Part shown: one piece after another, positions 34,374 through 43,339 of the stretch
Layout: every line of letters starts with the position of its first letter
Numbering within the stretch: the first letter of the stretch is position 1
Assembly (NCBI RefSeq): GCF_026712185.1
Contig: NZ_JAPPUX010000007.1
Coordinates: forward strand, 59,722 to 123,721
Direction: 5' to 3'
Origin: Nocardioides pini
GTDB taxonomy: Bacteria > Actinomycetota > Actinomycetes > Propionibacteriales > Nocardioidaceae
Length of the DNA stretch: 64,000 nucleotides
Made by a program: the position numbers and the translations under genes
Notes under the pieces: generated by a model
The model's input: only the letters and a program-made list of their open reading frames with translations
Databases searched by the model: none
Told to the model about the DNA's origin: nothing

Positions 34374-34774
34374 GAGGGTTCCTCGTCCGGGCCCCCGGAG
34401 CCGACCGACCCGACCAGGTCGGCGAAGTCACGCTCGTGGTCCTCGGCGCGCCGGATGTAGAACCAGCCGAGCACGACCAGCCACGGGTAGGCGAGCACCC
34501 CGAGCAACAGCCACGCCAGCGGCATCTGCCCCACCCGCACGTCGCCCAGCGACGGGACGAGGAGGAAGAGCAGGGGCAGCAGCCCGAGCGTGAGCCCCAG
34601 CGCGGCCAGCACCCGCAGGGCCAGGAAGAGCTGCTCGCGCAGCAGCGAGCGCATGAAGACCTCACCCAGCGCGGTCTCGGCGTCGATCTCCCGCGTGCCC
34701 ACAGGGCGTACGACGTCCGCGCGCCGCCGCGGCGGTCCGGTCACCCGGACCCGCGGGGGAGGCTGGTCGCTCAC
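34370..34774 (-). CDS. Small two-helix membrane protein, symporter partner
   Basis: A 134-residue protein with a charged N-terminal half (to about residue 45), two hydrophobic helices (about 50-72 and 83-105), and a charged tail with RRAEDHERDF. It plays the position of DUF485 next to an ActP-like symporter, although it is longer and its sequence is not clearly DUF485. Coupled by GTGA overlap to the transporter and 7 bases downstream of the regulator gene. Confidence 0.72.
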   Translation of the reverse strand: MSDQPPPRVRVTGPPRRRADVVRPVGTREIDAETALGEVFMRSLLREQLFLALRVLAALGLTLGLLPLLFLLVPSLGDVRVGQMPLAWLLLGVLAYPWLVVLGWFYIRRAEDHERDFADLVGSVGSGGPDEEPS

Positions 34775-34781
34775 GTCGGCC

Positions 34782-35495
34782 TCACGTCTCGCGGCGGGTG
34801 AGCACCGACCGCAGCTCGCGGGTGTGGCGGCGGCTGACCGGCAGCTCGGTGCCGGCGATGACGACGCTGACCCGGCCGCCCTCGCTGCGCACCTCCTCGA
34901 CGTGGGGGAGCGCGACGAGCACGGAGCGGTGGATCCGGACGAAGCCGGCCGGCGCCCACTGCTCGGCGAGCGACGACAGCGGGGTGCGCACGAGGTGGGA
35001 GCCGTCGGCGGTGTGCAGGCGCGCGTAGTCGCCCTGCGCCTCGACGTGGGTGATCTCCGAGCGGCTGATGAAGCGGGTGACGCCGCCGCGCTCGACGGGG
35101 ATCTGCACGTCACCCGACGGCGCGGGGACGCCGGCCTCCACCACGCGGCGTACGGCCTCGGCGAGGCGCTCCTCGCGCACCGGCTTGAGGACGTAGTCGA
35201 CGGCGCGCAGCTCGAACGCCGCGACCGCGTGCTCCTCGTGGGCGGTCACGAAGACGACCGGCGGCGGCGACTTGAAGCGCGAGAGCACCTGCGCGAGGTC
35301 GAGCCCGGTGAGGCCGGGCATCTGGACGTCGAGGAAGACCGCGTCGACCTCCTCGGCCTGGAGCACCCGCAGCGCCTCGGTCGCGGAGTCGCTGCCCCGG
35401 ACCTCCCCGATGCGCGGGTCGCGGCCGAGCAGGAAGGTGAGCTCGTCCAGGGCCGGACGCTCGTCGTCGATGACGAGGACCTTCAGCTGCGTCAT
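34782..35495 (-). CDS. LytTR-family response regulator
   Basis: A 237-residue regulator with a receiver domain (D10-D11-E12, phosphoacceptor D56 in LDVQMPG, lysine in VLKPVREE) and a C-terminal LytTR DNA-binding domain (about 130-235, with HVEAQGDYARLHT and RIHRSVLVAL). It overlaps the kinase gene upstream by 4 bases. By analogy with BtsSR/YpdAB-type systems it should activate the symporter genes encoded right after it. Confidence 0.92.
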   Translation of the reverse strand: MTQLKVLVIDDERPALDELTFLLGRDPRIGEVRGSDSATEALRVLQAEEVDAVFLDVQMPGLTGLDLAQVLSRFKSPPPVVFVTAHEEHAVAAFELRAVDYVLKPVREERLAEAVRRVVEAGVPAPSGDVQIPVERGGVTRFISRSEITHVEAQGDYARLHTADGSHLVRTPLSSLAEQWAPAGFVRIHRSVLVALPHVEEVRSEGGRVSVVIAGTELPVSRRHTRELRSVLTRRET

Positions 35496-36622
35496 ACCTG
35501 CACTCCGGGGGCGAACTTCGGCACCCGGACGACCACCTTGGTGCCGGCGCCGGGTGCGGTCTCGACCACCAGACCGTAGTCGTCGCCGTAGGCGTTGCGC
35601 AGCCGCGCGTCCACGTTGCCGAGCCCGACGGAGTCCATCGACGCGTCACCGGCCAGGGCCTGGCGAACGCGCTCCGGGTCCTCGCCGGTGCCGTCGTCCT
35701 CGACCTCGAGGACGCACTCCTGGTCGTGGTCGCGCGCGATGATCGACAGCCGCCCGACGCCGTCGACCTTGTCCGCGCTGGCCTCGAGCCCGTGGCGCAC
35801 GGCGTTCTCGACGAGCGGCTGGATGCACAGGAACGGCACCGCGACGGGCAGCACCTCCGGCGCGACCTGCAACGTGACCTGCAGCCGGTCGCCGAAGCGT
35901 GCCTGCTCGAGCAGGAGGTAGCGCTCGACGGAGCGGAGCTCCTCGGCGAGCGTCGTGTACTCGCCGTGGCGGCGGAAGGAGTAGCGGGTGAAGTCGGCGA
36001 ACTCGAGCAGCAGCTCGCGCGCCCGGTCGGGGTCGGTGCGCACGAAGCTGGCGATCGCGCCGAGCGAGTTGTAGATGAAGTGGGGGCTGATCTGCGCCCG
36101 CAGCGCGCGCACCTCGGCCTCCATCAGCCGGGTGCGCGACAGGTCGAGCTCGGCGAGCTCGAGCTGGCCGCTGACCCACGACGCCACCTCGTCGGCCGCG
36201 CGGACCAGGCCGCCGGTGGTGTGCGGGGCGCCCACGACGAGCGCCCCGACGAGGGTGTCCTCGACGACGAGCGGGCTGACGATGGCCTGCCGGACCTGGC
36301 ACCCGCCGTCGTCGCAGACGAGGGTGCGCTGGTCGACGATCATCGTGCGCCCGGTCTCCGCCACCTGGCCGATCGTGCCCGCGAGCTGCGAGCGGTGGTG
36401 GCTGCCGAGGCCGTCCCACGCCAGCAGCCCGCTGGTGTCACCCAGCCCGGCGGCCGGCGTGCCGAGCAGCGCGCGCAGGTGGCGTACGGACCGCTCCGCA
36501 CTCGCCGTGGTCAGGCCCTCCCGCAGCGCCGGGCTGGCGAGGGAGGCGTTGTGCAGGGCGCGGAAGGCGGCGCGGTCGGCCTCGCCGCCCAGCGACGTAC
36601 GCCGCCACCGCCATCTCGCCAC
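35492..36622 (-). CDS. LytS-type sensor histidine kinase (soluble, GAF-like)
   Basis: A 376-residue kinase without obvious membrane segments. Residues 20-150 resemble a GAF-like sensor (VRQAIVSPLVVEDTLVGALVVG) with a C103-x4-C108 pair. The LytS signature QISPHFIYNSLGAI places the phospho-His at H181. The ATPase part has IQPLVENAVRHG and VGLGNVDARLR. It is the first gene of the kinase-regulator-small protein-symporter unit. The GTG at 36622 is the best start seen. The sensed signal may be a carboxylate or redox state. Confidence 0.9.
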   Translation of the reverse strand: MARWRWRRTSLGGEADRAAFRALHNASLASPALREGLTTASAERSVRHLRALLGTPAAGLGDTSGLLAWDGLGSHHRSQLAGTIGQVAETGRTMIVDQRTLVCDDGGCQVRQAIVSPLVVEDTLVGALVVGAPHTTGGLVRAADEVASWVSGQLELAELDLSRTRLMEAEVRALRAQISPHFIYNSLGAIASFVRTDPDRARELLLEFADFTRYSFRRHGEYTTLAEELRSVERYLLLEQARFGDRLQVTLQVAPEVLPVAVPFLCIQPLVENAVRHGLEASADKVDGVGRLSIIARDHDQECVLEVEDDGTGEDPERVRQALAGDASMDSVGLGNVDARLRNAYGDDYGLVVETAPGAGTKVVVRVPKFAPGVQV

Positions 36623-36649
36623 GCCCGCGACCCTAGTCGCGAGCGGGCC

Positions 36650-37603
36650 TCACCGCTCGCAGCTTCGCGCGCGCTCGGCGAAGCACCTGTCGCGGCCGGG
36701 CCCGCCGACGGCGAGGTCCTTGCCCTTGCGGCCCTTGATCCAGTCGTTGCCGCCACCGCCGCGCAGGACGTCGTCGTCGATGGTCCCGCGGATGGTGTCC
36801 TTGCCGGCGCCGCCGTCGACGCGCATGCGAGGAGCGCACGCCTGCTTGCGCAGGGCGTCGTCACGGATGTGGAGGATGTCGTCGTCGCCGCCACGGCCCT
36901 TGACGACGCCGAGCCCGCACGGCCCGACGGCCAGGCGGTCCACGCCCGAGGAGCCGACCAGCTCGACGCGCTGCGCGACGCCGAAGAGCATCCGCGGTGA
37001 GATGCCGAAGGTGGTGACGACCCGGCCGTCCACCCGGACCTCGCCGGCCTTGCCGTCGATCGCGATGCTGCGGCCCGGCGCGGTCACCTTGATCCAGCCG
37101 GAGGACCGCTCGGCGACCGTCGAGCCGATGGTCGCGGGCAGAGCCTCGCCGGGCTTGATGGCGTAGTTGACGAAGTCGTCACCGCGATCGGCGACGACGG
37201 TGTCCTCGAAGCCCGCCTCGACCCGGTCCTCCCAGCCACCGCCGCGGAACGAGTCGACGCCCGGGCCGAGCCTGGTCCACGAGTTGTTGTGCTCGCCCTC
37301 GGACACGACGGTGTCGTCACCGGCGCCCGCGTCCACCTCGACGACGTTGCCGAGCAGGTCGCCCTCCATCGGGGGGATGCAGACCAGGTCGTCGCCGTCG
37401 CCGGCCTTCACCGACCACGCGCCACCGGACACGATGACGTCGTCACCCGCGGTGCCCACCACGCGACCCTCGGGAGCGCCGACGATGGTGGCCGGAACGC
37501 CCTGGCAGGTCTCGCCGGCTGCGCTCGCCGGAGCCGCCCACGAGGCAGGCGTGAGCAGGGCCAGGCCCGTCAGCAGGGCAGCGGTCAGTGTGGTCGTGCG
37601 CAT
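36650..37603 (-). CDS. Secreted Ca-binding (RTX/hemolysin-type repeat) protein
   Basis: A 317-residue exported protein with a Sec signal (about 1-28, WAAPASA). Several glycine-aspartate nonapeptide-like repeats occur in two groups: GTAGDDVIV, DGDDLV and GAGDDTVVS near the N-terminus, and GGAGKDTIRG, GGGGNDWIKG and GGPGRDRC at the end. These form Ca-binding parallel beta rolls. Four or more cysteines suggest disulfides. No catalytic domain. Possible surface or matrix protein. Confidence 0.8.
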   Translation of the reverse strand: MRTTTLTAALLTGLALLTPASWAAPASAAGETCQGVPATIVGAPEGRVVGTAGDDVIVSGGAWSVKAGDGDDLVCIPPMEGDLLGNVVEVDAGAGDDTVVSEGEHNNSWTRLGPGVDSFRGGGWEDRVEAGFEDTVVADRGDDFVNYAIKPGEALPATIGSTVAERSSGWIKVTAPGRSIAIDGKAGEVRVDGRVVTTFGISPRMLFGVAQRVELVGSSGVDRLAVGPCGLGVVKGRGGDDDILHIRDDALRKQACAPRMRVDGGAGKDTIRGTIDDDVLRGGGGNDWIKGRKGKDLAVGGPGRDRCFAERARSCER

Positions 37604-37674
37604 GGTGTGTCCCCCGAGATCCGTGTGGTGTCCACGCGGTGGGACGAGCCGCCCGCGCGAGAAGTTGTGGCGCG

Positions 37675-38523
37675 TCAGCGGAAGTCGATGAGCAGCATGT
37701 CGGTGTCGGTGCCGTCGCTCACGACCGGCCCGTCCGGCTCCTGCGCGTCGGGGTCCGGGCCGGTGTCGTCGTCGTCGACCACGACGGCGCGGTAGCAGCG
37801 GGTCACGTAGGGGATCTGCATCCCGTCCATCCCGCGGCCGTAGTCGTCGTAGAAGGCCAGCACGCGGGCGAGGTGGTCGTCGCGCTCCTCCTCGCCCATG
37901 GTCGTGACGGTGGAGCGTGAGCGGGCCAGGTCGAGGATCGTCTCGCGGTTGACCTCCTGCCAGTGCTTGAAGGTCGCCTCCTCCACGAAGCCGAAGTGCT
38001 CGCTGTGCACGACGTGCTCGGCCGAGCTGGTGTCGAGGTCCTGGCGGCCCAGGATGTCGCCCATCCGGCGCACCCACGGGATGCGCTCGTCGCGGCTGTT
38101 CCACACCAGTGCGAGGTGGCCACCCGGCTTGAGCACCCGCGCGATCTCGGCGAGCGCCGCGCGGTGGTCGAACCAGTGGAACGCCTGCGCGACGACCACC
38201 ACGTCGACCGAGCGGTCGTTCGCCGGGATCGACTCGGCGGTGGCGGCCCTCGCGCTCACCTCGGGCACCCGCTCGCGGAGCACCTCGAGCATCGCCTCGT
38301 CGGGCTCCGTCGCGAAGACCGCGTGGCCCTGGTCGACCAGCGCGCGGGTCAGCTTGCCGGTGCCCGCCGCGAGCTCGAGGACGACCTTCGCCTCACCGCC
38401 GGCGAGCCACGCGACCGCCTCGGCGGGATAGCCGGGGCGACCCCGGTCGTACGCCTCGGCGACGGACCCGAAGGACCGCGCGCGGTCGGCGGTGGCAGCG
38501 GTGGTCGGGGGTTCGTCGTTCAT
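37675..38523 (-). CDS. Class I SAM-dependent methyltransferase
   Basis: A 282-residue enzyme. Motif I is VLELAAGTGKLTRAL near 47-61, motif II region FATEPDE near 70, and DVVVVAQAFHWFD near 105, typical of the methyltransferase-11/UbiE-like group (yeast Tmt1/Crg1-like arrangement). The methyl acceptor is unknown. The Asp-rich C-terminal tail (DDDDTGPDPDAQEPDG) is unusual and probably disordered. ATG 38523 chosen; GTG 38532 in frame is possible. Confidence 0.85.
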   Translation of the reverse strand: MNDEPPTTAATADRARSFGSVAEAYDRGRPGYPAEAVAWLAGGEAKVVLELAAGTGKLTRALVDQGHAVFATEPDEAMLEVLRERVPEVSARAATAESIPANDRSVDVVVVAQAFHWFDHRAALAEIARVLKPGGHLALVWNSRDERIPWVRRMGDILGRQDLDTSSAEHVVHSEHFGFVEEATFKHWQEVNRETILDLARSRSTVTTMGEEERDDHLARVLAFYDDYGRGMDGMQIPYVTRCYRAVVVDDDDTGPDPDAQEPDGPVVSDGTDTDMLLIDFR

Positions 38524-38580
38524 CGCGCTCACCGTATCCCGCGATCGGGCGCGGCCGTCGCCGCGACTACCGTCCTCCCC

Positions 38581-39297
38581 ATGACCGACCCGCTCGCCTG
38601 GCTCACCGACCTCGAAGGGGTCCGCTCGGCCTACGCCGGCACCCGCGACGGGATCGACGCGATGCTGCGCGACCGTGGCCTCCGGCGTACGTCGCCGGAG
38701 CTGACCGCGGAGTCCCTGCTGCGCGGCGCCCACGCGAGCGCCGTCCTCGAGGGGTCGTCGTCCACGCTGGAGCAGGTGCGGGCCGGGGAGGGCGACGACA
38801 TCGCCGGCGACGCCGTCCGGCTGTCCGCGTCCATGCTCGCGCTCGCTCCACTGCTCAAAACCGCGCCCCTGCAGGCCATCGCGCGGCTGCACGCCGTTGT
38901 CGGCGCCTCGGCCCTCGCGCCCGACGAGCTCGGACGTCCGCGCGACGCCGCGTCCGCCGACCGGCTGCGGGGGGTCGCGGAGCTGCTGCTGTCCGGCAGC
39001 GAGGCGCCCGCCCTGCTCGTGGCCGCCGTGGCTCATGCCGACGTGGCGACCGCCGCGCCCTTCGCGTCGCACAACGGCATCGTGGCCCGGGCGCTCGAGC
39101 GGCTCGTGCTGGTCTCGCGCGGCGTGGACGCGAAGTCGCTCGTCGTGCCGGAGGCCGGGCACCTCGCCCATCGGGCGGCGTACGAGTCGAACCTGGGCGC
39201 CTACGGCAGCGGTGGGCCCAGCGGGGTCCAAGCCTGGGCGCTCTACGGGGCCGAGGCGTTCAGCGCGGGGGCCGAGGCCTCTCCGCTGAGGGGGTAG
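38581..39297 (+). CDS. Degenerate Fic-like protein with N-terminal inhibitory motif
   Basis: A 238-residue protein. S53-A-V-L-E57-G58 fits the Fic autoinhibitory motif (S/T)xxxE(G/N). The active-site loop, normally HPFx(D/E)GNGRxxR, reads APFASHNGIVAR at 159-170, so the catalytic His, the acidic residue and the nucleotide-binding Arg are all lost while P, F, N, G and the last R remain. The helices after it also match Fic layout (RALERLVLVSRG, YESNLGAY). It is thus unlikely to AMPylate and may be a scaffold or binding protein. It neighbours a HAD phosphatase and ssd. Confidence 0.68.
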   Translation: MTDPLAWLTDLEGVRSAYAGTRDGIDAMLRDRGLRRTSPELTAESLLRGAHASAVLEGSSSTLEQVRAGEGDDIAGDAVRLSASMLALAPLLKTAPLQAIARLHAVVGASALAPDELGRPRDAASADRLRGVAELLLSGSEAPALLVAAVAHADVATAAPFASHNGIVARALERLVLVSRGVDAKSLVVPEAGHLAHRAAYESNLGAYGSGGPSGVQAWALYGAEAFSAGAEASPLRG

Positions 39298-39313
39298 CCG
39301 CCAGCGCGTGCGA

Positions 39314-39344
39314 GCGGCACCCGCTCACGTGGATCGGGTGCCGC
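39314..39344 (+). terminator. Hairpin terminator after the Fic-like gene
   Basis: A perfect 10-bp stem (39314-39323 with 39335-39344) with an 11-base loop lies 16 bases after the stop. No T-tract. The rest of the 39345-39548 gap, which is less GC-rich than its surroundings, shows no gene. Confidence 0.6.
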
Positions 39345-39548
39345 CGCTGACACGTGATGCCTTGGCTACCAAGCGTGCTCTTCTCAATCGCTGCCTCGGG
39401 CAGATCCCGATCGGCCAGCACCCCATCGGATGGGTGGATCGCCGCGTGGGTACCCGGATCACGTGCTGCTGTGTAGTTCTACGTCCGTTCTATCCCGGTC
39501 CCCAGCCACCTTCAAGGGTTGACTTTGGCGGCCGCGGATGGGTCCCGC

Positions 39549-40346
39549 TCAGGTGCCGGTGGTCCTCCTGCGACGGTTCGACCAGATGATCCCGCCCGCT
39601 GCGACCGCACCGCCCACGGCGAGTGCGGCGAGGGTCGGCCGCGCCGCCGGGACGGGCAGCCGCCGGCGCAGGGCCACCGGGCGGACGAACAGCAGCACGG
39701 GCCACTCGCGGGCAGTCGCGATGCGGCGCAGCTCGCGGTCGGGGTTGACCGCGAAGGGGTGGCCGACGACCTCGAGCATGTGCACGTCGGTCACCGAGTC
39801 GCTGTAGGCGTAGCACTCGCCGAGGTCGTAGCCCGCGGTTGCGGCCAGGTGCTCGATGGCGCGTGCCTTCTCCTCGGCGTAGGCGTAGTAGTCGATGTTG
39901 CCGGTGTACTTGCCGTCGGCGATCTCCATGCGCGTGGCGATCACCCGGTCGGCGCCGAGCATCTCGCCGATCGGCTCGACCACCTCCACGCCCGACGCCG
40001 AGACGATCACGATGTCGCGACCGGCCGCGCGGTGCTCCTCGATCAGCGTCACCGCCTCGTCGTAGACGAGCGGCTCGACGATGGTGGTGAGGGTCTCGTG
40101 GACGATGTCTCGCACGGTCGCGACGTCCCAGCCGGCGCAGAGCTGCGACATGAACTCGCGCATCTTGTCCATCTGGTCGTGGTCGGCGCCGCCGGTAAAG
40201 AAGACGAACTGCGCGTACGCCGAGCGCAGCATCGCGCGTCGCGAGATCAGCCCGCCCGCCTGGAACTCGCGGCTGAAGGCCAACGTGCTCGACTTGGCGA
40301 TGATCGTCTTGTCGAGGTCGAAGAAGGCCGCTTGGGGGCGGGGCAT
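39549..40346 (-). CDS. HAD-superfamily (SerB/IB-type) phosphatase with C-terminal membrane segment
   Basis: A 265-residue hydrolase. The DxD motif is D10-L-D12-K-T, motif II is VIVSASGVEV near 115, and motif III/IV has YAYSDSVTDVHML. HAD-IB members include phosphoserine and lysophosphatidate phosphatases. The last 45 residues hold a hydrophobic stretch (TLAALAVGGAVAAGGIIW) before a basic tail, suggesting membrane tethering. It diverges from ssd, the same arrangement as in Mycobacterium, where a HAD gene flanks the tad genes. Confidence 0.88.
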   Translation of the reverse strand: MPRPQAAFFDLDKTIIAKSSTLAFSREFQAGGLISRRAMLRSAYAQFVFFTGGADHDQMDKMREFMSQLCAGWDVATVRDIVHETLTTIVEPLVYDEAVTLIEEHRAAGRDIVIVSASGVEVVEPIGEMLGADRVIATRMEIADGKYTGNIDYYAYAEEKARAIEHLAATAGYDLGECYAYSDSVTDVHMLEVVGHPFAVNPDRELRRIATAREWPVLLFVRPVALRRRLPVPAARPTLAALAVGGAVAAGGIIWSNRRRRTTGT

Positions 40347-40491
40347 GCGGCCATCGTAGGGGGCCGGACCGACCGGGTCGGGTGCTCCGGCGGGCCGTCA
40401 GGTGTCCACAGGCGCGGCCGTGAGCTCGTCCTCCACAGGCAGGCGCGCTCCGGGCTGACGGGCGTCGGTGCCGGCGCCGACGCTCGGTGCC

Positions 40492-41508
40492 ATGCCTGTC
40501 CTCCTGATCACCCGGTCCCCGTCCGTCCACGAATCGGTCGTCCCCCTCTGTGCGGCCGCAGGGGTCGGGGCCGAGGTGTGTGCCGAGCCCTCCCTGTCCC
40601 TCGCGGCCTGGCGCGACGCCGACCTGGTGCTGGTCGGCGACGACCTCGCCGGTGCGCTGGTCGACCTCTCGCCACCGAGACGCGCCGGGGTCCACGTCGT
40701 CGGGGTCGGTGTCGGCGACGCAGCCTTCAGGTTCGCCGTCGGGCTGGGCGCGGCGTCGGTGGTCGACCTGCCCGCGGGCGCGGGCTGGCTCTCCGACGAG
40801 CTCGCCGACGTCGGTGAGCGGGCCTCGCCGGGCCGCCTGGTCGGGGTGGTGGGCGGAGCCGGTGGCGCGGGTGCCACGACGCTGGCGTGCGCCCTCGCGC
40901 AGTGCCACGCCGCGACGGCGTCGACGCTGCTCGTCGACGGCGACCCGCTGGGTCCCGGCATCGACCGGCTGCTGGGCATGGAGGACCTCCCCGGCGTGCG
41001 CTGGGAGGCCCTCGCCGAGACCGCCGGACGGCTCGGCGCACGCGCCCTGCGCGAGGGCGTGCCGCGCCGCGACCACCTCGGCGTCCTCACCTGGTCCGGC
41101 CTGCGCCGCCGCCTCGACGTGGCGGCCGCCCGCCGGGTCCTGCCCGCCGCGGTGCGCGGCCACGACCTCGTCGTCCTCGACCTCGCCCGGCAGGGCGGAC
41201 CGCTGCTGGCCGAGCTGGTCGACCGCTGCGACGACCTGCTCGTGGTGACCCCGGCGACCGTGCCCGGGCTGGCCGCCGCCGCACGCCTGGTCGCCGACCT
41301 CGGCGGTGACCGCCGTGCCGGGCTGGTGATCCGCCCGGGCGGTCTGAGCGATGCAGATGCCGAGCGGGTGACGGGCCTGCCCGTCGTCGGGGCGGTCGCC
41401 GACCAGCGCGGCGTGGCCGCCTCGGTCGACCGCGGCCTCGGTCCCCTGGCCGGGCGGGGCCCGCTCGCCCGGGCCGCCCGCGACCTCCTCGCGGACGCCG
41501 CCGCATGA
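40492..41508 (+). CDS. ssd: Septum-site-determining / CpaE-like ATPase of the tad locus
   Basis: A 338-residue MinD/ParA-like protein. A receiver-like N-terminal part (1-110) is followed by a deviant P-loop, GGAGGAGATTLACALA near 125, and DGDPLGPGIDRLL. The match to Mycobacterium Ssd (Rv3660c) includes its place before tadA. CpaE/TadZ proteins position Tad pili at the pole or septum. The lysine of a normal Walker A (GKT) is replaced by AT, so nucleotide hydrolysis is uncertain. The stop overlaps tadA (ATGA). Confidence 0.87.
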   Translation: MPVLLITRSPSVHESVVPLCAAAGVGAEVCAEPSLSLAAWRDADLVLVGDDLAGALVDLSPPRRAGVHVVGVGVGDAAFRFAVGLGAASVVDLPAGAGWLSDELADVGERASPGRLVGVVGGAGGAGATTLACALAQCHAATASTLLVDGDPLGPGIDRLLGMEDLPGVRWEALAETAGRLGARALREGVPRRDHLGVLTWSGLRRRLDVAAARRVLPAAVRGHDLVVLDLARQGGPLLAELVDRCDDLLVVTPATVPGLAAAARLVADLGGDRRAGLVIRPGGLSDADAERVTGLPVVGAVADQRGVAASVDRGLGPLAGRGPLARAARDLLADAAA

Positions 41509-42668
41509 GCACCCCGGTGCCGGCCGCGGTGCTCGACGACGTGCGCCGCCGCCTGGCGGTGTCGGCCGGCGAGCTGACGCCCCACCGGGTCGCCGAAGCG
41601 CTGCGCGCGTCCGGGTCGCCGGTCGGCGACGCCACCGTGCTCGCCGTGCACGACCTGCTGCGCCGTGACGTGCTCGGTGCCGGGCCGCTCGAGGACCTGC
41701 TCCGGTTGCCCGACGTCACCGACGTGCTGGTCAACAGCCCCGACGAGGTCTGGATCGACCGCGGGGCAGGGCTCGAGCGGGCGGCAGTCTCCTTCCCCGA
41801 CGACACCGCCGTGCGTCGCCTCGCCCAGCGGCTCGCCGCCTCGGCCGGGCGGCGCCTGGACGACGCGACCCCGCACGCCGACGTACGCCTCCCGGACGGC
41901 ACGCGCTTCCACGCCGTGCTCGCGCCCGTGGCCCGGTCCGGCACCGTGCTGTCCCTGCGGGTGCCGCGGGGACGGGTGTGGACCCTGCCCGAGCTCGTGA
42001 CGGCCGGCGCGCTGCCCCCGGACGGAGCGTTCCTGCTGGAGGAGGTCGTCGACTCGCGGTGTGCCTTCCTGGTGACCGGCGGCACCGGCACCGGCAAGAC
42101 GTCGGTGCTGTCCGCGCTCCTGTCGCTGGTCGACCCCGGTGAGCGCATCGTCCTGGTCGAGGACGCCAGTGAGCTGCGCCCCGACCATCCCCACGTGGTC
42201 GCGCTGGAGGGGCGCCCGGCCAACATCGAGGGAGCGGGCGAGATCTCGCTGCAGGTGCTGGTCCGGCAGGCGCTGCGGATGCGTCCCGACCGGCTGGTGG
42301 TCGGCGAGGTGCGCGGGGCCGAGGTGGTCGACCTGCTGGCCGCGCTCAACACGGGCCACGGCGGAGGGTGCGGCACGCTCCACGCCAACTCCGCCGCCGA
42401 CGTACCGGCCCGGGTGGAGGCGCTGGCGCTGGCAGCGGGCCTGCCGCGCTCGGCGGCCCACAGCCAGCTCGCGTCGGCGCTCGACGTCGTCATCCACCTC
42501 GGCCGTGGCCGCGACGGGCGTCGCCGGGTGCTCGAGCTCGGCGTGCCCGAGCGGGACGGGTCCGGTCACGTCGCCCTCCGCACCGCGGCCTCCTTCGAGC
42601 CCGACCGCGTGGTGCGCGGTCCGGCCGCGGGAGCACTCGCCGCCCGGCTCGGGTCGGCGACGTGGTGA
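41505..42668 (+). CDS. tadA: Tad/Flp pilus assembly ATPase
   Basis: A 387-residue secretion ATPase of the VirB11/CpaF family that powers pilus assembly. The N-terminal domain has LLRLPDVTDVLVNSPDEVW; Walker A is GGTGTGKTS near 188; LVEDASEL (Asp box), a His box near HGGGCGTLHAN and Walker B-like DRLVVGEVRG follow. It overlaps both neighbours by 4 bases, which places it in one operon with ssd and the two membrane platform proteins. Confidence 0.93.
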   Translation: MSTPVPAAVLDDVRRRLAVSAGELTPHRVAEALRASGSPVGDATVLAVHDLLRRDVLGAGPLEDLLRLPDVTDVLVNSPDEVWIDRGAGLERAAVSFPDDTAVRRLAQRLAASAGRRLDDATPHADVRLPDGTRFHAVLAPVARSGTVLSLRVPRGRVWTLPELVTAGALPPDGAFLLEEVVDSRCAFLVTGGTGTGKTSVLSALLSLVDPGERIVLVEDASELRPDHPHVVALEGRPANIEGAGEISLQVLVRQALRMRPDRLVVGEVRGAEVVDLLAALNTGHGGGCGTLHANSAADVPARVEALALAAGLPRSAAHSQLASALDVVIHLGRGRDGRRRVLELGVPERDGSGHVALRTAASFEPDRVVRGPAAGALAARLGSATW

Positions 42669-43339
42669 GCGGGTGGCTCGTCGCGCTGCTGGCGGGGATG
42701 GCGGCTGCGGCCCTGGTGCCGTCGGCGGGGCCGGGCGCACGCCGTCCGGGCCGCTCGCGGCCCGACTGGTCGGTCCCGGTGCCGGTGCTCGCTCGACGCA
42801 GGCGCGCGGCCGCCGACCAGGCGGCCGTGCTGGAGGTCTGCGACCTGCTGGCCGCCGACCTCGCGGCGGGGCGTCCGCCCGACGCCGCCCTGGCCGCGGG
42901 CGCCGAGCGGTGGCCGCCGCTGGTCCCGGTGGTCGAGGCGATGCGGCTCGGTGCCGACGCCCCCGACGCCATGCGCCGACTGGCGGCCGAGAGGCGCGGT
43001 GCGTCCGACCTGCGGTGGGTGGCGGGGGCGTGGCAGGTCGCCCAGCACTCCGGGCACGGGCTCGCCGCAGCGCTCGAGCGCACGGCGGCCGGTCTGCGGG
43101 CGCGCCGCCGCACGCGTCGCCTGGTCGACTCCGAGCTGGCGTCGGCCCGGTCGACCGCGCGGCTCGTCGCCTGCCTGCCGGTGGCCGTGCTGCTGATGGG
43201 CTCCGGCGCCGGCTCCGACCCCTGGTCCTTCCTGCTGTCCACGCCGGTCGGCTGGGTCTGCGGCGTCGTCGGGCTCTCCCTCGTCGGGCTGGGCCTCTGG
43301 TGGATCGAGCGACTGGCCGACCAGGCGGCGGCGCCGTGA
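42665..43339 (+). CDS. tadB: Tad platform membrane protein (T2SS F-type), TadB-like
   Basis: A 224-residue protein with hydrophobic segments near the N-terminus (3-20) and a pair at the C-terminus (about 160-215). A GspF-type helical domain sits between (VCDLLAADLAAGRPPDAALAAGA). It is shorter than classical TadB because it lacks the N-terminal FHA-like region, as in mycobacterial versions. It should form the inner-membrane platform with TadC. GTGA overlaps at both ends. Confidence 0.82.
   Translation: MSGWLVALLAGMAAAALVPSAGPGARRPGRSRPDWSVPVPVLARRRRAAADQAAVLEVCDLLAADLAAGRPPDAALAAGAERWPPLVPVVEAMRLGADAPDAMRRLAAERRGASDLRWVAGAWQVAQHSGHGLAAALERTAAGLRARRRTRRLVDSELASARSTARLVACLPVAVLLMGSGAGSDPWSFLLSTPVGWVCGVVGLSLVGLGLWWIERLADQAAAP

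Noticed and set aside
39308..39589. A 93-codon plus-strand frame between the Fic-like gene and the HAD phosphatase gene
   Set aside because: No ribosome binding site, runs through a terminator stem and into the antisense of the HAD gene.
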